In this document: positions 1-10,000 of the stretch, one piece after another | Layout of the letters: every line of letters starts with the position of its first letter | Position numbering within the stretch: position 1 is the first letter of the stretch | Origin: Deltaproteobacteria bacterium | GTDB taxonomy: Bacteria; Myxococcota; XYA12-FULL-58-9 | Length of the DNA: 64,000 nt | Direction: 5' to 3' | NCBI GenBank assembly: GCA_016218825.1 | Contig: JACRCV010000034.1 | Span: 1 to 64,000 of the forward strand | Program-made: the position numbers and the translations under genes | Notes under the pieces: model-generated | What the model was told of the DNA's origin: nothing | Databases searched by the model: none | Seen by the model: only the letters and a program-made list of their open reading frames with translations

Positions 1-88
1 ACGTCGTCGACACGATGCTCAACACCGAACAGGGGACGCTGGGGAGAGGTGGGTCGGAACATGCACGCCATACACCAACTTGGCGGCG

Positions 89-1489
89 ATGGATCTTTTT
101 GAGGCGGGAGCGGGAGGGGTTTTTACGGGCGAATCAACGTTCGCGATCCTAGCGGCGGCCGGGAGCATAGGTTGCGACACGATTCTCGGAGGACAACCGG
201 AGACCTGCGTCGCCGTGTTCAAAGTGGACTGGGGAGAATACGACTTCTCAAACCACAGCTACGACGCACACGGCCGTCTCGTCTTTCAAGAATACTACGA
301 CTGGAATCGGCGAGAAACCAGCACGGAGACGTGGACCTTCGACGACGACAACCACTCAGTGACTTGGCAGTCTTCATCCGCGGAAGCTGGCGGCACGCCA
401 GTGGTCTATGCCAGTCTGATGGCCAACTACGACTCTCGTGGGTGCATCAGTCGTGTGGAGCATTTCGACAAGTCCGGTAGCTCGATTTCGGTCGAGATGC
501 CATCGTACGACACCGAGGGCCGGCTCATCGAGGACCGTTTCGATGGCACCGGCGTCCTGCCAGTCTTCTACTATTGGCCGGAGCTCGTTCTCGGACCGTG
601 TGTCGACACGGAGTCCTTCGACCCCACTTGGAGCTCAGCAACATCTCCGCCCCCGGACGGCATTGTCGACAAACGCATCGTCTACACCCGCAATGCGGAT
701 GGCACGGCGGCAAGGATCGAGCAGCTAGAAACGCAACCACACTCGAGTATGGAGAGCGCGATCTACGCAGAATGGTACAACTACGATGCCGCCGGGAACC
801 GCGTATTGCTCGAGTGCGACGGCTACAGCTGGTCGCGCATCTGCCATGGGTCCTTCGACGGCGCGACGGACGGTCGCATGACCTGGAGCTACGACAACGC
901 CGGCCGCCCGTTGTCCATTACCCACGACGAGGGCGCCGACGGGATCGTGGAGCTCGAGAACACCTGGACCTACGACGATCTTCACCATCGCGTGGTCCTG
1001 AACAGCGACGGGGGCTACCCACATCCGCCGGCCGACGGGGTCGTCGATCTGCGGACGGTCTGGACTCGCGATGATTCTGGCAACCTCACAGAGTTCACGT
1101 CCGGTCCCCCAGGTCCGGGCTCCCCAGCTTCCAGAGGCACGTGGACCTATGACAGCGTCCGGCGTGAGACGTCCCATCAGCGCGAGGAGTACGGGCACGT
1201 GGTCTGGCGATCAACGACATTTTACTCGGAGTCGGGCCTAGAAACGACCATCGACTACGACAACTACATGGGCTCGATCCCGACGTACGACTTCTCGTGC
1301 GCGCACCTCGCCGTCGAGCTCGACGGTGCCACTGACTACCGCACGATCATCGCGCACGATGCTGCCGGTCATGAGATATCTCTCCGAGAAGAGGGTCGCT
1401 ACGACGACCAGATCGGCGAGGTCTGCGTGGAGGGCACCCAGGACGAGGGCGCAGATCGGAGGCTGATGGCCCTCGACCGCTGCAAGTAG
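89..1489 (+). CDS. YD-repeat (RHS-like) protein
   Basis: About 466 residues made of degenerate YD repeats. The unit DG-x-[VT]-D-x-R-x2-[WY]-x-[YR]-[DN]-x2-G recurs roughly every 60-70 residues (for example DGATDGRMTWSYDNAGRP and DGVVDLRTVWTRDDSGN). Such repeats form beta-rich extracellular shells or fibres. No RHS core domain or toxin C-terminus follows, so this is not a polymorphic toxin as seen. The start is uncertain: ATG at 89 or TTG at 80, while the frame stays open to the left window edge, so the true start may lie outside. A weak lipobox-like AAGSIGC sits near residue 29, and a surface lipoprotein is plausible. Confidence 0.75.
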   Translation: MDLFEAGAGGVFTGESTFAILAAAGSIGCDTILGGQPETCVAVFKVDWGEYDFSNHSYDAHGRLVFQEYYDWNRRETSTETWTFDDDNHSVTWQSSSAEAGGTPVVYASLMANYDSRGCISRVEHFDKSGSSISVEMPSYDTEGRLIEDRFDGTGVLPVFYYWPELVLGPCVDTESFDPTWSSATSPPPDGIVDKRIVYTRNADGTAARIEQLETQPHSSMESAIYAEWYNYDAAGNRVLLECDGYSWSRICHGSFDGATDGRMTWSYDNAGRPLSITHDEGADGIVELENTWTYDDLHHRVVLNSDGGYPHPPADGVVDLRTVWTRDDSGNLTEFTSGPPGPGSPASRGTWTYDSVRRETSHQREEYGHVVWRSTTFYSESGLETTIDYDNYMGSIPTYDFSCAHLAVELDGATDYRTIIAHDAAGHEISLREEGRYDDQIGEVCVEGTQDEGADRRLMALDRCK

Positions 1490-1528
1490 GACTCTGGAAA
1501 GGGCTTGGAGGTGCTCGGCGCACGGAGC

Positions 1529-1587
1529 GTCACGGTGGCGGCGGCGGTTACGCGCACGGCTGGCGGCGACGGCTACAGTGACGGCGA
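1529..1587. repeat. Intergenic degenerate simple repeat (reverse orientation)
   Basis: Tract built from GGTGGC, GGCGAC and GGTTAC-like hexamers. Its complement matches the [A/C]CCG[T/C]-based tracts near 18.1, 19.2 and 20.2 kb. A shorter piece occurs at 1981-2001. The 1490-1986 space otherwise holds only one small doubtful ORF. Confidence 0.5.
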
Positions 1588-1617
1588 AGCGTGTTCTGCG
1601 CCGCAGCCGGGATCCTC

Positions 1618-1743
1618 CTAGGTCTTCTCGCCGACGCACTCGAGTTGGCAGTCCATCGTCTTGCAGTCAGCGCAGAGCGGCCGCGCCTTTGGCGCCAACG
1701 GGGGCGGTGTGGTCTCGGGGCCCGCAGGTGGGATCGGGCACAC
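1618..1743 (-). CDS. Possible small cysteine-rich protein (about 41 aa)
   Basis: GTG-started reading frame with five cysteines, four of them in the C-terminal part (CADCKTMDCQLEC), preceded by a proline-rich segment. The cysteine spacing resembles small zinc-ribbon or disulfide peptides, but no family is recognised. The ribosome-binding site is weak. It may be the tail of a decayed gene, because in-frame stops lie just upstream. Confidence 0.25.
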   Translation of the reverse strand: MCPIPPAGPETTPPPLAPKARPLCADCKTMDCQLECVGEKT

Positions 1744-1986
1744 GATTCTTCAACCCGTTGCGCTGCGTGCTCCGCCCCGAGGTCATGACCCCGACGCCGA
1801 TACCGTACCGAGCGGGGCCTGCAGGTCAGCTCCGCTCCACTACCTCCGCGCGCAACAAGCCGTAGAACACGGGAGGCTCAACGCCGGCTTGGATGCTCGT
1901 GAACTGCCAGCCCAGGTGAGCGCGGCATGATGCGCAGCAGGCCACCTCCCACCGAGGTACGAGGCCGGGACACCGGGAAGCAACGG

Positions 1987-2373
1987 TCACGGCGACGGTG
2001 GGCTGAACTCTTTCTCCTCCCACATGTCGTACGCGGTTGCGACCGAGCCCGCCTGGGTCGTGATCGCCACGATCGTCAGGACATGGAGCACTCGCCACAG
2101 GGTGTCGAGGAAGTGCAGCGGTGGAATCGCGAGCAGGATGCCGGTGACGGCGGCCATGACGGTGATCGAGGCCGTCGCTGCCGAGATCCGCTTCAACCTG
2201 GCCGGTGCCTGCGTCTTCGCTAGCGCCAGCTTGTTTCGAAAGGCGAGACCCACCACACCGAGCCCAAGCACAGCATGGATGTAGGCGTCGTGGGGGATCA
2301 CATCCAGCACCGCCGCCAGCTGGACGAGGAGAATAAGCCAGATCATGTTGTACTGCGCTTGCCAGAGCTTCAC
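1987..2373 (-). CDS. Small integral membrane protein, unknown function
   Basis: A 128-residue protein with about four hydrophobic segments (near residues 8-25, 30-47, 65-85 and 92-112) separated by short basic loops, so a small inner-membrane protein. The start is GTG at 2373, chosen because a perfect AGGAGG lies six bases upstream. No catalytic motif or known family is recognised. It lies downstream of the ABM-like and methyltransferase-fragment genes on the same strand and may be co-transcribed with them. Confidence 0.7.
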   Translation of the reverse strand: MKLWQAQYNMIWLILLVQLAAVLDVIPHDAYIHAVLGLGVVGLAFRNKLALAKTQAPARLKRISAATASITVMAAVTGILLAIPPLHFLDTLWRVLHVLTIVAITTQAGSVATAYDMWEEKEFSPPSP

Positions 2374-2421
2374 GTCAAACCTCCTGGGCTAGGACGACCC
2401 ATCGCCGTCATCTGTTGCACG

Positions 2422-2730
2422 TCACGAGACTGCTCTCACCACGGCGATCTCCATCGAGTCCAAGACCGCCTCCATGGGCTCCCAAATGGCGAGAACCGCC
2501 GGCGTCCGGTGCGCTAGGTCCGCGGCGGCAGCGCTCTTCCACTCGAACTGCTCGATCACGTAGCGGCGACCGTTTCGCTTGTCCGTCGCGCTCCAAATCT
2601 TCGGAGGCGTGCTTGTTGCCAGACCCGCTGCGCGCACGGCAGGCCAGTGACGTTTCACCAGGGTCAGGAGCTTCGCCTCCCTCCCCTTCTTCGGGCGGTA
2701 GGTCACCAGGACGGCTACGGGTCGAGGCAT
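2422..2730 (-). CDS. Dimeric alpha-beta barrel (ABM-like) protein
   Basis: A 102-residue protein. It has the beta-alpha-beta layout of the dimeric alpha/beta barrel superfamily (antibiotic biosynthesis monooxygenase-like): a strand AVLVTYRPKKG, a helix that begins with GREAKLLTLV, a central strand YVIEQFEWKS, and a C-terminal helix and strand. These small proteins act in quinone or polyketide oxidation or as small-molecule sensors; the substrate cannot be told. ATG at 2730 follows a GGAGG six bases upstream. Same strand as its neighbours. Confidence 0.6.
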   Translation of the reverse strand: MPRPVAVLVTYRPKKGREAKLLTLVKRHWPAVRAAGLATSTPPKIWSATDKRNGRRYVIEQFEWKSAAAADLAHRTPAVLAIWEPMEAVLDSMEIAVVRAVS

Positions 2731-2748
2731 GGTGGTCCTCCTGTGTCT

Positions 2749-3045
2749 TCAGTACCGCCAAACGTTGCGGCGACCAAAATCGTTCGCACTGCCGGGGCGA
2801 CGGCTCCGGCCAAGCTGGCGCGCTGGCTCATAGGTGGAGTACCCATAACCGGAGCCGAGCTCGAGCACTCGGCGGGCACCGGAGGCCAGCGCCAGGGTGA
2901 GCAACAATCGGCCCACGAGGGGCCCGACGATCGGGAAGCCCCTCTCGTCCGCCTCCCGCTCCATCAAGGCGACCACCTCGTGGTCCGTCCGGCGTAGGCC
3001 AGCCAGGTACCGCTCTACCTTTGCCGATACGATTTCCCCGCTCAT
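2749..3045 (-). pseudogene. Truncated O-methyltransferase (N-terminal fragment)
   Basis: The 98 residues match the N-terminal third of family 3 (caffeoyl-CoA-type) SAM-dependent O-methyltransferases: a helical start, the FPIVGPLVG segment that precedes the Rossmann fold, and motif I (VLELGSGYGYST). After GYGYSTYEPA the match ends and an unrelated tail runs to the stop. Family members are about 220 residues, so motifs II-IV and the metal-binding residues are missing. The gene is probably a deletion remnant. Confidence 0.7.
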
Positions 3046-3173
3046 GGGAGTCTCTCTGGTGCTGGCGGCATCGGAGCCACGAGGCGCAGTCGGCACGATG
3101 ATGCCAACGTGGCCTCGGGGCGCACGGCACCAGCAGAGCGGACGCCGATCGGTTGACGGATGATATGTCATTT

Positions 3174-3188
3174 GTCATGATATATGAC
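3174..3188. promoter_or_regulatory. Inverted repeat overlapping the ATPase start
   Basis: GTCAT-gatat-ATGAC is a perfect 5-bp inverted repeat with a 5-bp spacer that spans the ATG at 3184. Another TGTCAT lies just upstream. It could be an operator or an mRNA hairpin limiting initiation. The function is inferred from position only. Confidence 0.3.
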
Positions 3189-4359
3189 GATGACTGCGAC
3201 GGTGAGTGAATCGCCCCCTGCGCCTCCCACGATCGCTCGTGCCCTCGATCTCTTAGCGCTCGTCGCGAAGAAGTCTCACTTCCTCTTGGGCCCACGCCAG
3301 ACCGGGAAGAGCTTCCTCGTAAAGCAATCGATGCCGGGAATTCGGGTGTTCGACCTGCTCGACCACGCGACCTACCTGGCGCTCAGCCAGAACCCGAACC
3401 GCCTGGAGCAGGAGCTACGACCCCGAGAGCGTGTCGTCGTCATCGACGAAGTCCAGCGGCTCCCGGACCTTCTGAACGAGGTCCAGCGGCTGATCGAAGC
3501 CCGCGGGATCCGGTTCCTGCTCACCGGCTCGAGCGCCCGCAAACTGCGCCACGGCGGCGTCAACTTGCTCGGCGGCCGCGCGCGCACCAAGTACCTCCAT
3601 CCGCTGACTCGGGGCGAGCTCGGGTCGCACTTCGACCTGGCGCGCGCGATGGCGCGCGGGCTTTTGCCTTCCATCTACTTCTCCGACGACCCTCGTGCGG
3701 ACCTCGAGGCCTACGCCGGTGCCTATTTGCAACAAGAGATCGTGGCCGAGGGCGCCACCCGGAACATCCCCGCGTTCAGTCGCTTCCTGCGAGTCGTGAG
3801 CAACACCAACGGCACGATGGTGAACTTCACCAATATTGCGAGCGACGCGCAGGTGCCGCGCACGACCATCTACGAGTACTTCGAGATCCTGAAGGACACG
3901 CTCATCTTGCGGGAGCTGCCCGCGTGGAAGAAGTCGCGGAAGCGAAAGCCCCTCTGCACGTCCAAGTACTACTTCTTCGACGTTGGCGTGGTCGGCGCGC
4001 TCCAGGGCCGGCCGTTCGTGCCCGGCACCCGTGAGTTCGGCGAGGCCGTCGAGACCTATGTCTTTCACGAGCTCTCGACGTGGAGCGACTACGTTTCGGG
4101 CGAGCAACTGGGTTACTGGCGGTCCACGTCGAACTTCGAGGTGGACTTCCTGATCGGCGACCACACGGCCATCGAGGTGAAGGCCAAGGAGAGCGTGTCG
4201 CCTCAGGACCTGAAGTCGCTCAAAGCCCTCAAAGAGGAGGGCGTCTGCAAACGCTACCTCTGCGTTTGCCTCGAGCCCCGGCCGCGCACCGTGGAAGGGG
4301 TGAGAGTCCTCCCCTTGCTCCAGTTCCTCGATGAGCTGTGGGGTGGGAAGCTTCAATGA
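3184..4359 (+). CDS. AAA+ ATPase with DUF4143 domain
   Basis: A 391-residue protein of the widespread AAA_14/DUF4143 family. Walker A is GPRQTGKS (residues 36-43), Walker B is VVVIDEVQ (about 83-90), and sensor-like LLTGSSARKL follows. The C-terminal half has the DUF4143 helical region and a PD-(D/E)xK-like fold with EVDFLIGDHTAIEVKAK, carrying the D...ExK pattern. Proposed roles include nuclease-linked or toxin-antitoxin-like ATPases, but the cellular function is unknown. It is complete and stands alone, as is typical for this mobile family. The upstream inverted repeat suggests autoregulation. Confidence 0.9.
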   Translation: MTMTATVSESPPAPPTIARALDLLALVAKKSHFLLGPRQTGKSFLVKQSMPGIRVFDLLDHATYLALSQNPNRLEQELRPRERVVVIDEVQRLPDLLNEVQRLIEARGIRFLLTGSSARKLRHGGVNLLGGRARTKYLHPLTRGELGSHFDLARAMARGLLPSIYFSDDPRADLEAYAGAYLQQEIVAEGATRNIPAFSRFLRVVSNTNGTMVNFTNIASDAQVPRTTIYEYFEILKDTLILRELPAWKKSRKRKPLCTSKYYFFDVGVVGALQGRPFVPGTREFGEAVETYVFHELSTWSDYVSGEQLGYWRSTSNFEVDFLIGDHTAIEVKAKESVSPQDLKSLKALKEEGVCKRYLCVCLEPRPRTVEGVRVLPLLQFLDELWGGKLQ

Positions 4360-4507
4360 GGGGAGCGCCGGAATCGAGGAGAGCGCCTCGCCTCCGAGAC
4401 ATCAACACCCTTCACCGTAGGTATCCATCCTAGCCCAGAATCCAGTCGCATCCGATTGAGGCTCGACCCGGCCTAGTTCTCTCTGCCATTGGCCGCAAAA
4501 CTGGAGA

Positions 4508-5374
4508 ATGCCAGGCATGCTCGCGCGTCAGCCCGCAACCCGCCGGAGCCACGAGTCCCAGGACGACCCGGAATCCTCTCAACCGAACCAAGCCCGTATT
4601 GGCCAAACCCAAGGGTCGGCCTCCGGCGCGGCCGGCGGCCGCGAACGGCGTGCCTACCGACGGGCGCCGGTGTCGATTCCAGTCGAGATCACCGGGCACG
4701 GGACCGGCAGCGGCTTCGGTCGCATCGAGGCGCTGAGCGCGGCGGGCTGTCGGGTACGCTATCCCGCGGCCTTGCCGATTGGCGCCGTGCTCCACCTCAA
4801 GACCCACCTGACCGCCCTCCCTCGGCTCGATGTCGCCGCACGGGTGGTCAGTCGTGGTCCGACCATTGGCTACTGCGGCTTTGTGTCCGGGCTTCGGTTC
4901 GAGCCTCAAACCAGGTCGGTGCATGCCGCGGTCCGGGCGCTCGTCTCCATGGTCGAGCGCCGCTCTTCGGCGCGCCAGCACCCCGGCGTCTTGGTCTTGA
5001 CCGACGACCGGGAGGACGTCCACGAGCTCGCCCGCGGCATCGCGCGCTTGGGTTGGCAGCCGATCATGGTCAACACCCCGCTCGATGTGGTGATCGCACT
5101 CGGAGACGTGACGACCCGAATCGACGCCGCTGTGTTCGTGACCGATTGTCCCGGCACCGGTGTCGTCGACCTCGGCGCTTTTCTCCTGGCGGAACGCCCG
5201 CAAGTCAGGCGTCTGTTGCTGTCCCGGAGGCCGTTGTCACCCTGCTTGCAGGACACCTTGCGCGGCCCCACGGTGGACGCCGTGCTCGTGCACCCGGTGC
5301 AAGAGGCCGAGCTGCTGCGCGCTCTGCTATCGAGCCTCGCAAACCGCAGCGCCGCCGGCCGCACGACAGCGTGA
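4508..5374 (+). CDS. PilZ domain protein with receiver-like C-terminus
   Basis: A 288-residue soluble protein. After a disordered N-terminus, RRAYRRAP (about residues 47-54) supplies the PilZ RxxxR motif and ALSAAG supplies the SxxG part, so cyclic-di-GMP binding is likely although the usual D/N before the serine is replaced. Residues about 160-280 have a CheY-like fold (VLVLTDDRED acidic pair; alternating strands and helices), but the normal phospho-acceptor position before the conserved proline is not aspartate (FVTDCPG is shifted). It is probably a signalling adaptor not controlled by phosphorylation. Confidence 0.75.
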   Translation: MPGMLARQPATRRSHESQDDPESSQPNQARIGQTQGSASGAAGGRERRAYRRAPVSIPVEITGHGTGSGFGRIEALSAAGCRVRYPAALPIGAVLHLKTHLTALPRLDVAARVVSRGPTIGYCGFVSGLRFEPQTRSVHAAVRALVSMVERRSSARQHPGVLVLTDDREDVHELARGIARLGWQPIMVNTPLDVVIALGDVTTRIDAAVFVTDCPGTGVVDLGAFLLAERPQVRRLLLSRRPLSPCLQDTLRGPTVDAVLVHPVQEAELLRALLSSLANRSAAGRTTA

Positions 5375-5525
5375 GGACCGGCGGATTGCCCTGGTAGCCA
5401 ACAACGCCGGCACCCACAGTTGTTGCCCCTCGGCCCAACCGCATCCTCCAGCCGGTTGCGACCCAGGGCCATCCATGGAACCATCCTCCGAGCTGTCTTC
5501 ACCACCACCACTCGGGGTGCCGCTC

Positions 5526-7082
5526 ATGATCTGGCCTTTGCTGTCGACCGTCGTCCTGATCGCGCCTCCCGATGCCTCGGGTGCTGCGGGCCGTGCCGGA
5601 CCGGCCTGGGAGAAGGGCGCGCGCTGCGTCCTGCAGGCGCCGCTCGGCGTCAGTGAGAAGCCGGGCCCAAAGAGCAAGAAGCGCCGCCTGAAACCCGGTG
5701 CCGAGCTCCAGATCGTCGGCGTCAACAAAGGCTTCGTCGAGACCACCACCGCGGACATCGCCGGCTTCGCCAAAGCCGGTGAGCTGACGCGGGCCTGCAA
5801 GAGGATCGAGCCCGGCGGCCCCGCTACCCTCACGAGCCCCGTCACCGAGGCGCCGCCACCACCACCAGCCGAGCTTGCGACGCCGACGCCATCCACGCCG
5901 CAGGCATCACCGCCGCCGCCCGCCGCGGCAACGTCTCCCAGCGAGACCCTACCCCCGGAGACCGCGGCAACCTCGCCCGCGCCCGCGCCGGTCCCCGCGG
6001 CCCCGCCGGCAACCACGCTGAACCCACCACCGCCAGTCGCGGTGCCACCGGAATCGCAGGCGGCGCCCGCGCCCACGAAGGCGACCGTCAAGACCAAAGT
6101 CGCGGTGATGGCGGTTCGCGGCTCGGCTGGCATTCCCGCCGAGCTCATCGAGTCTTTGACCAACCTCATCCCGCAGACCCTGGACGACCTCGGACCGTTC
6201 AAAGGGATCTCGAGCAGCGACATCCAGCAGATGTTGGCGATGGAGTCGATGAAGCAGGCGTTGGGTTGCGACAGCAACAGCGCCACCTGCCTGGCGGAGA
6301 TCGGCGGCGCCATCGGCGCCGACTACATGATCACCGGCAGCTGCCTCCTGGTGAGCGCCAACTACCTGCTGCAATTCCAGCTGATGAACATCGCCGAGAG
6401 CCGGGTCGAGACCCGCGTCACCCGCGAGTACGCCGGCGGCGCCAAGGGCCTGCTCGACGAGGTCCGGGTGGTGACCAAGCTCCTGGTGCGCGATCTCTTG
6501 GCGGCGAAGTCCGGCACCCTGGCGCTCGCCGCCAGCGAGGAGGGCGCGACGATCAAGATCGACGGCGCCATCGTCGGCGTCAGCCCGCTCGCCGCCTTCA
6601 GCGTCCCCGGCGGCATGCACACCCTGGAGGTCGAGAAGGAGGGCTTCGTGCGCTTCACGCGGGACGTCGAGATCCGGACCAACCAGCAGCTCGAGGTCGG
6701 CGTGCTCCTCCTGCCGTCCGCGGAGTTCAAGAAGAAGTATACCGCCACGGCGTCCTTCTGGCGGACGCTGTCCTATGCCGGTCTGGGCGCCGGCGCCGTG
6801 GGGCTCGCCGCCGGTGCGGCGCTCTTCGGCATGAGCCGCAGCCAGGCCAAGAGCTTGCGGGCCGACATCCTCGCCTACAACGCCCCCGATCATTCGCGCA
6901 CCGCCGACGAGGAGGCGCGCCTCGCAGAGCGCGTCAAAGGCGTCGCCCGGCTGGACGCGCTGTCGATGACCTCCGTGGTGGTCGGCCTCGTCGCCACCGC
7001 AGTGGCGGCGGGCCTGTTCTTCGGCGGCGACGACCCGCACCGCTTCGAGATCATCGCGACGCCCGAGGCGGTGACCCCGTGA
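5526..7082 (+). CDS. SH3-like / TolB-like / PEGA membrane protein
   Basis: About 518 residues from the ATG that gives a clean signal peptide (MIWPLLSTVVLIAPP); ATG 5475 is an alternative. Order: SH3-like domain (about 25-95), Pro/Ala-rich linker (about 95-185), a TolB/LpoB-like alpha-beta domain (about 188-325), a PEGA domain (about 330-400, with DGAIVGVSP and GMHTLEVEKEGF), then two hydrophobic helices (about 414-436 and 480-500). PEGA domains are common in myxobacterial envelope proteins and usually bind carbohydrate or partner proteins. It overlaps the next gene by GTGA, implying translational coupling with the large surface lipoprotein. Confidence 0.8.
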   Translation: MIWPLLSTVVLIAPPDASGAAGRAGPAWEKGARCVLQAPLGVSEKPGPKSKKRRLKPGAELQIVGVNKGFVETTTADIAGFAKAGELTRACKRIEPGGPATLTSPVTEAPPPPPAELATPTPSTPQASPPPPAAATSPSETLPPETAATSPAPAPVPAAPPATTLNPPPPVAVPPESQAAPAPTKATVKTKVAVMAVRGSAGIPAELIESLTNLIPQTLDDLGPFKGISSSDIQQMLAMESMKQALGCDSNSATCLAEIGGAIGADYMITGSCLLVSANYLLQFQLMNIAESRVETRVTREYAGGAKGLLDEVRVVTKLLVRDLLAAKSGTLALAASEEGATIKIDGAIVGVSPLAAFSVPGGMHTLEVEKEGFVRFTRDVEIRTNQQLEVGVLLLPSAEFKKKYTATASFWRTLSYAGLGAGAVGLAAGAALFGMSRSQAKSLRADILAYNAPDHSRTADEEARLAERVKGVARLDALSMTSVVVGLVATAVAAGLFFGGDDPHRFEIIATPEAVTP

Positions 7083-10000
7083 GCCGCGCACGATACCTCG
7101 GCCTGGCCGCCCTGTGGATCGCGGCCTGTGACACGCCGCTCTTCCAGGAGCTGCCGACCGTCATGAAGGTCGAAGGCGCGTTGTGCGGCAACGGCCAGCT
7201 GCAGTTGGGCGAGGCCTGCGACGACGCCAACACCGACAACGGCGACGGCTGCTCTGCGGCCTGCGGCGTCGAGGCCGGCTGGCGCTGCGACGGCGCGCCG
7301 AGTCTGTGTGACGAGGTCTGCGGTGATCAGATCAAGGCCGGCGCCGAAGCCTGCGACGACGGCGACTCGATCTCCAACGGCGAGGGGCGTTGCGTCGCGG
7401 ATTGCTCCGCGGTTCAGACCTGCGGCGACGGTGCGACGAACGGCACCGAAGGCTGCGACGACGGCGACACCATCGACAACGGCGACGGCGGCTGCCTGGC
7501 CAACTGCCAGGCCCTCCAGATCTGCGGCGACGGCAACGTCCGCGGCACCGAGTACTGCGATGACGGCGACACGTTGTCGAACGGCGACGGTCGCTGCGTC
7601 GCCGACTGCACCGCGATTCAGTACTGCGGCGACTCCGCGGTCAGCGGCACCGAGGGCTGCGACGACGGCAATCGGATCAGTGAAGGCGAGGGGGGCTGCC
7701 TGGCCGACTGCTCGGCCATCCAGGTGTGTGGCGACGGCACCCTCCAGGGCCTGGAAGCCTGTGACGACGGCGACGCGCTCGACGACGGCGAGGGCCAGTG
7801 CCTCGGCGATTGCTCCGGGCTGCAGCGCTGCGGCGATCAGGTCACCGCGGGCACCGAGGCCTGCGACGACGGCGACCAGATCGACAACGGCGAAGGCCGG
7901 TGCGTCGCCGACTGCTCGGGGCTGCAGCGGTGCGGCGACGGCCTGGTGAGCGGCGGCGAGGGCTGCGACGACGGCGACGCCCATAGCCTCGGGGAAGGCA
8001 CTTGCCTCGGCGACTGCTCGGCGGTGCAGGTGTGCGGCGACGGCGTGGTGAACGGCACCGAGGCCTGCGACGACGGTGACACCCAGGGCGGCGGCAACGG
8101 CAACTGCAGCGCCGCCTGCGACGTCATCCAGTTCTGCGGCGACGGCAAGGTCGACGGCGACGAGGTCTGTGACGACGGCAACTACACCGCCGGCGACTAC
8201 TGTCGCCCCGACTGCGCCGCGGTCACCGGCCGCTGCGGCGACGACATCCTACAGAGCAACGAAGCCTGTGACGACGGCGACGCCCTGACGAACGGCGAGG
8301 GCGCCTGCGTCGGCGACTGCTCGGCCATCCAGGTGTGCGGCGACGGCGTCCGCGAGGGCAGCGAGGCCTGCGACAACGGCAGGCAGTGTGAAGATGGCTC
8401 GGGGAACCTCTATGCCTGCGTGCAGGACGGCGACTGCCTTGCCGGTCTTTGCGCCACCAGGGACGGCGACGGCTGTACGGCGGCGTGCCAGATCGAGGCC
8501 GGCTTCGACTGCGGCGTGCTCGGTACGGTGTGTGTCGGCGTGCTCTACGTCGATGCTGCAGCCACCGGCAACAGCGACGGCAGCAGCTGGACCCATGCAT
8601 TCACCGATCTGCAGTCGGCGCTCAACCTGATCTCCGGCCGGTCCGTCGAGATCTGGGTCGCGGGCGGCACCTACGGCGGCAACCTGTCCTTCGGCAACTT
8701 CGCGCTGCCGGTCTCGGTCTACGGCGGCTTCGCCGGGGGCGAGACCGCGCGCAGCCTGCGCGACGTCGCCGCGAACCCGACCATCGTCACCGGCGGGCGC
8801 CACGGAATGGCGGTGGGCAACAACCTGCTGCTCGACGGCTTCGTCGTCCGCGGCGGCCGGGACGATCCGAACCAGGGCGTCTATCCCCCGCCACCACCGC
8901 CGAACGAATGGGACCCGCCAAACGAGCCGGGGTACGGCGGCGGCGTCTGGATCCGGAGCGGCAGCCCCACGTTCGCCAACTGTCGCTTCGAGGGCAACTA
9001 CGCCGACGAGGGCGGCGCGGTCGACGCCGGCAGTGGCTCGCCGTACTTCGTCAACTGCGTGTTCGCCGGCAACGAGGGCGTGCTCGGCGGCGCAGTGATC
9101 GTGCGCGGCGGCAACCCGGTGTTCGTCAACTGCACCTTCGTCGACAACACCGCCCGCGACGGCGGCGGCATCTACGTCCAGGGCGGCAGCCCGATCATCG
9201 TCAACGACACCTTCGCCTTCAACAACGTCCGCGACTTCGGCGAGGCGGTCTTCGTCGACGCCGGCGCCCCGGTCATCCTCAACACCATCGCCTCGGGCTA
9301 CGCCGGGCGTCCCATCCAGGGCGTGCTGGTCAACAACAGCCGCAACATCAACGGCCCAGATCCGTTGTGGGTCGACGCCGACGGCGCCGACGACCTCTTG
9401 GGGACGCCGGACGACGACTTCCACCTGTCGCCCGCCTCGCCCGCCGTCGACCGCGGCGACTTCTCGCGCCTCCCCGACGACCGCGCCGACATCGACCACG
9501 ACGGCGACACGAGCGAGCCGGTGCCCCTGGACGGCGCGCAGACCGGCCGCTGGTCGGACCACCCCGGAGCCGCCAACGCCGGCGTTGGCGCGGTACCGGT
9601 CTTGGACCTCGGCGCCTTCGAGAGCTACGCGCCCGGCTGCGGCAACTACTACGTCGAGGCCGGCGAGACCTGCGATGACGGCAACACCACCGCCGGCGAC
9701 TACTGCGCCGCCGATTGTCAGACGGTCATCGGCTTCTGCGGCGACCGCCGGGTCCAGGCACGCGAGACCTGCGACACCGGGCACGATTCCCCGGGCTGTG
9801 ACGTCGACTGCACCGCGCCGAGCTGCGGCGACGGCCACATCAACCACGCGGCCGGCGAGAGCTGCGACGACGGCGGGACGCTGGCGGGCGACGGTTGCGC
9901 CGCCGCTTGCACGCACGAGGCCGGCGCCACCTGCGTCGGAGCGCCGTCGGTGTGCGACCTCCACCTCTACGTCAACGCCGCGGCGGCCCCCGGGGGTGAC

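Noticed and set aside
80-1489. Polymorphic RHS toxin
   Set aside because: No RHS core, no protease or variable toxin tip and no immunity gene downstream; only YD-like repeats are present.
1578-1930. Several overlapping plus-strand ORFs after the YD-repeat gene
   Set aside because: Arg/Pro-rich translations with no start signals or domain. Only the minus-strand Cys-rich frame has any coding look, and that weakly.
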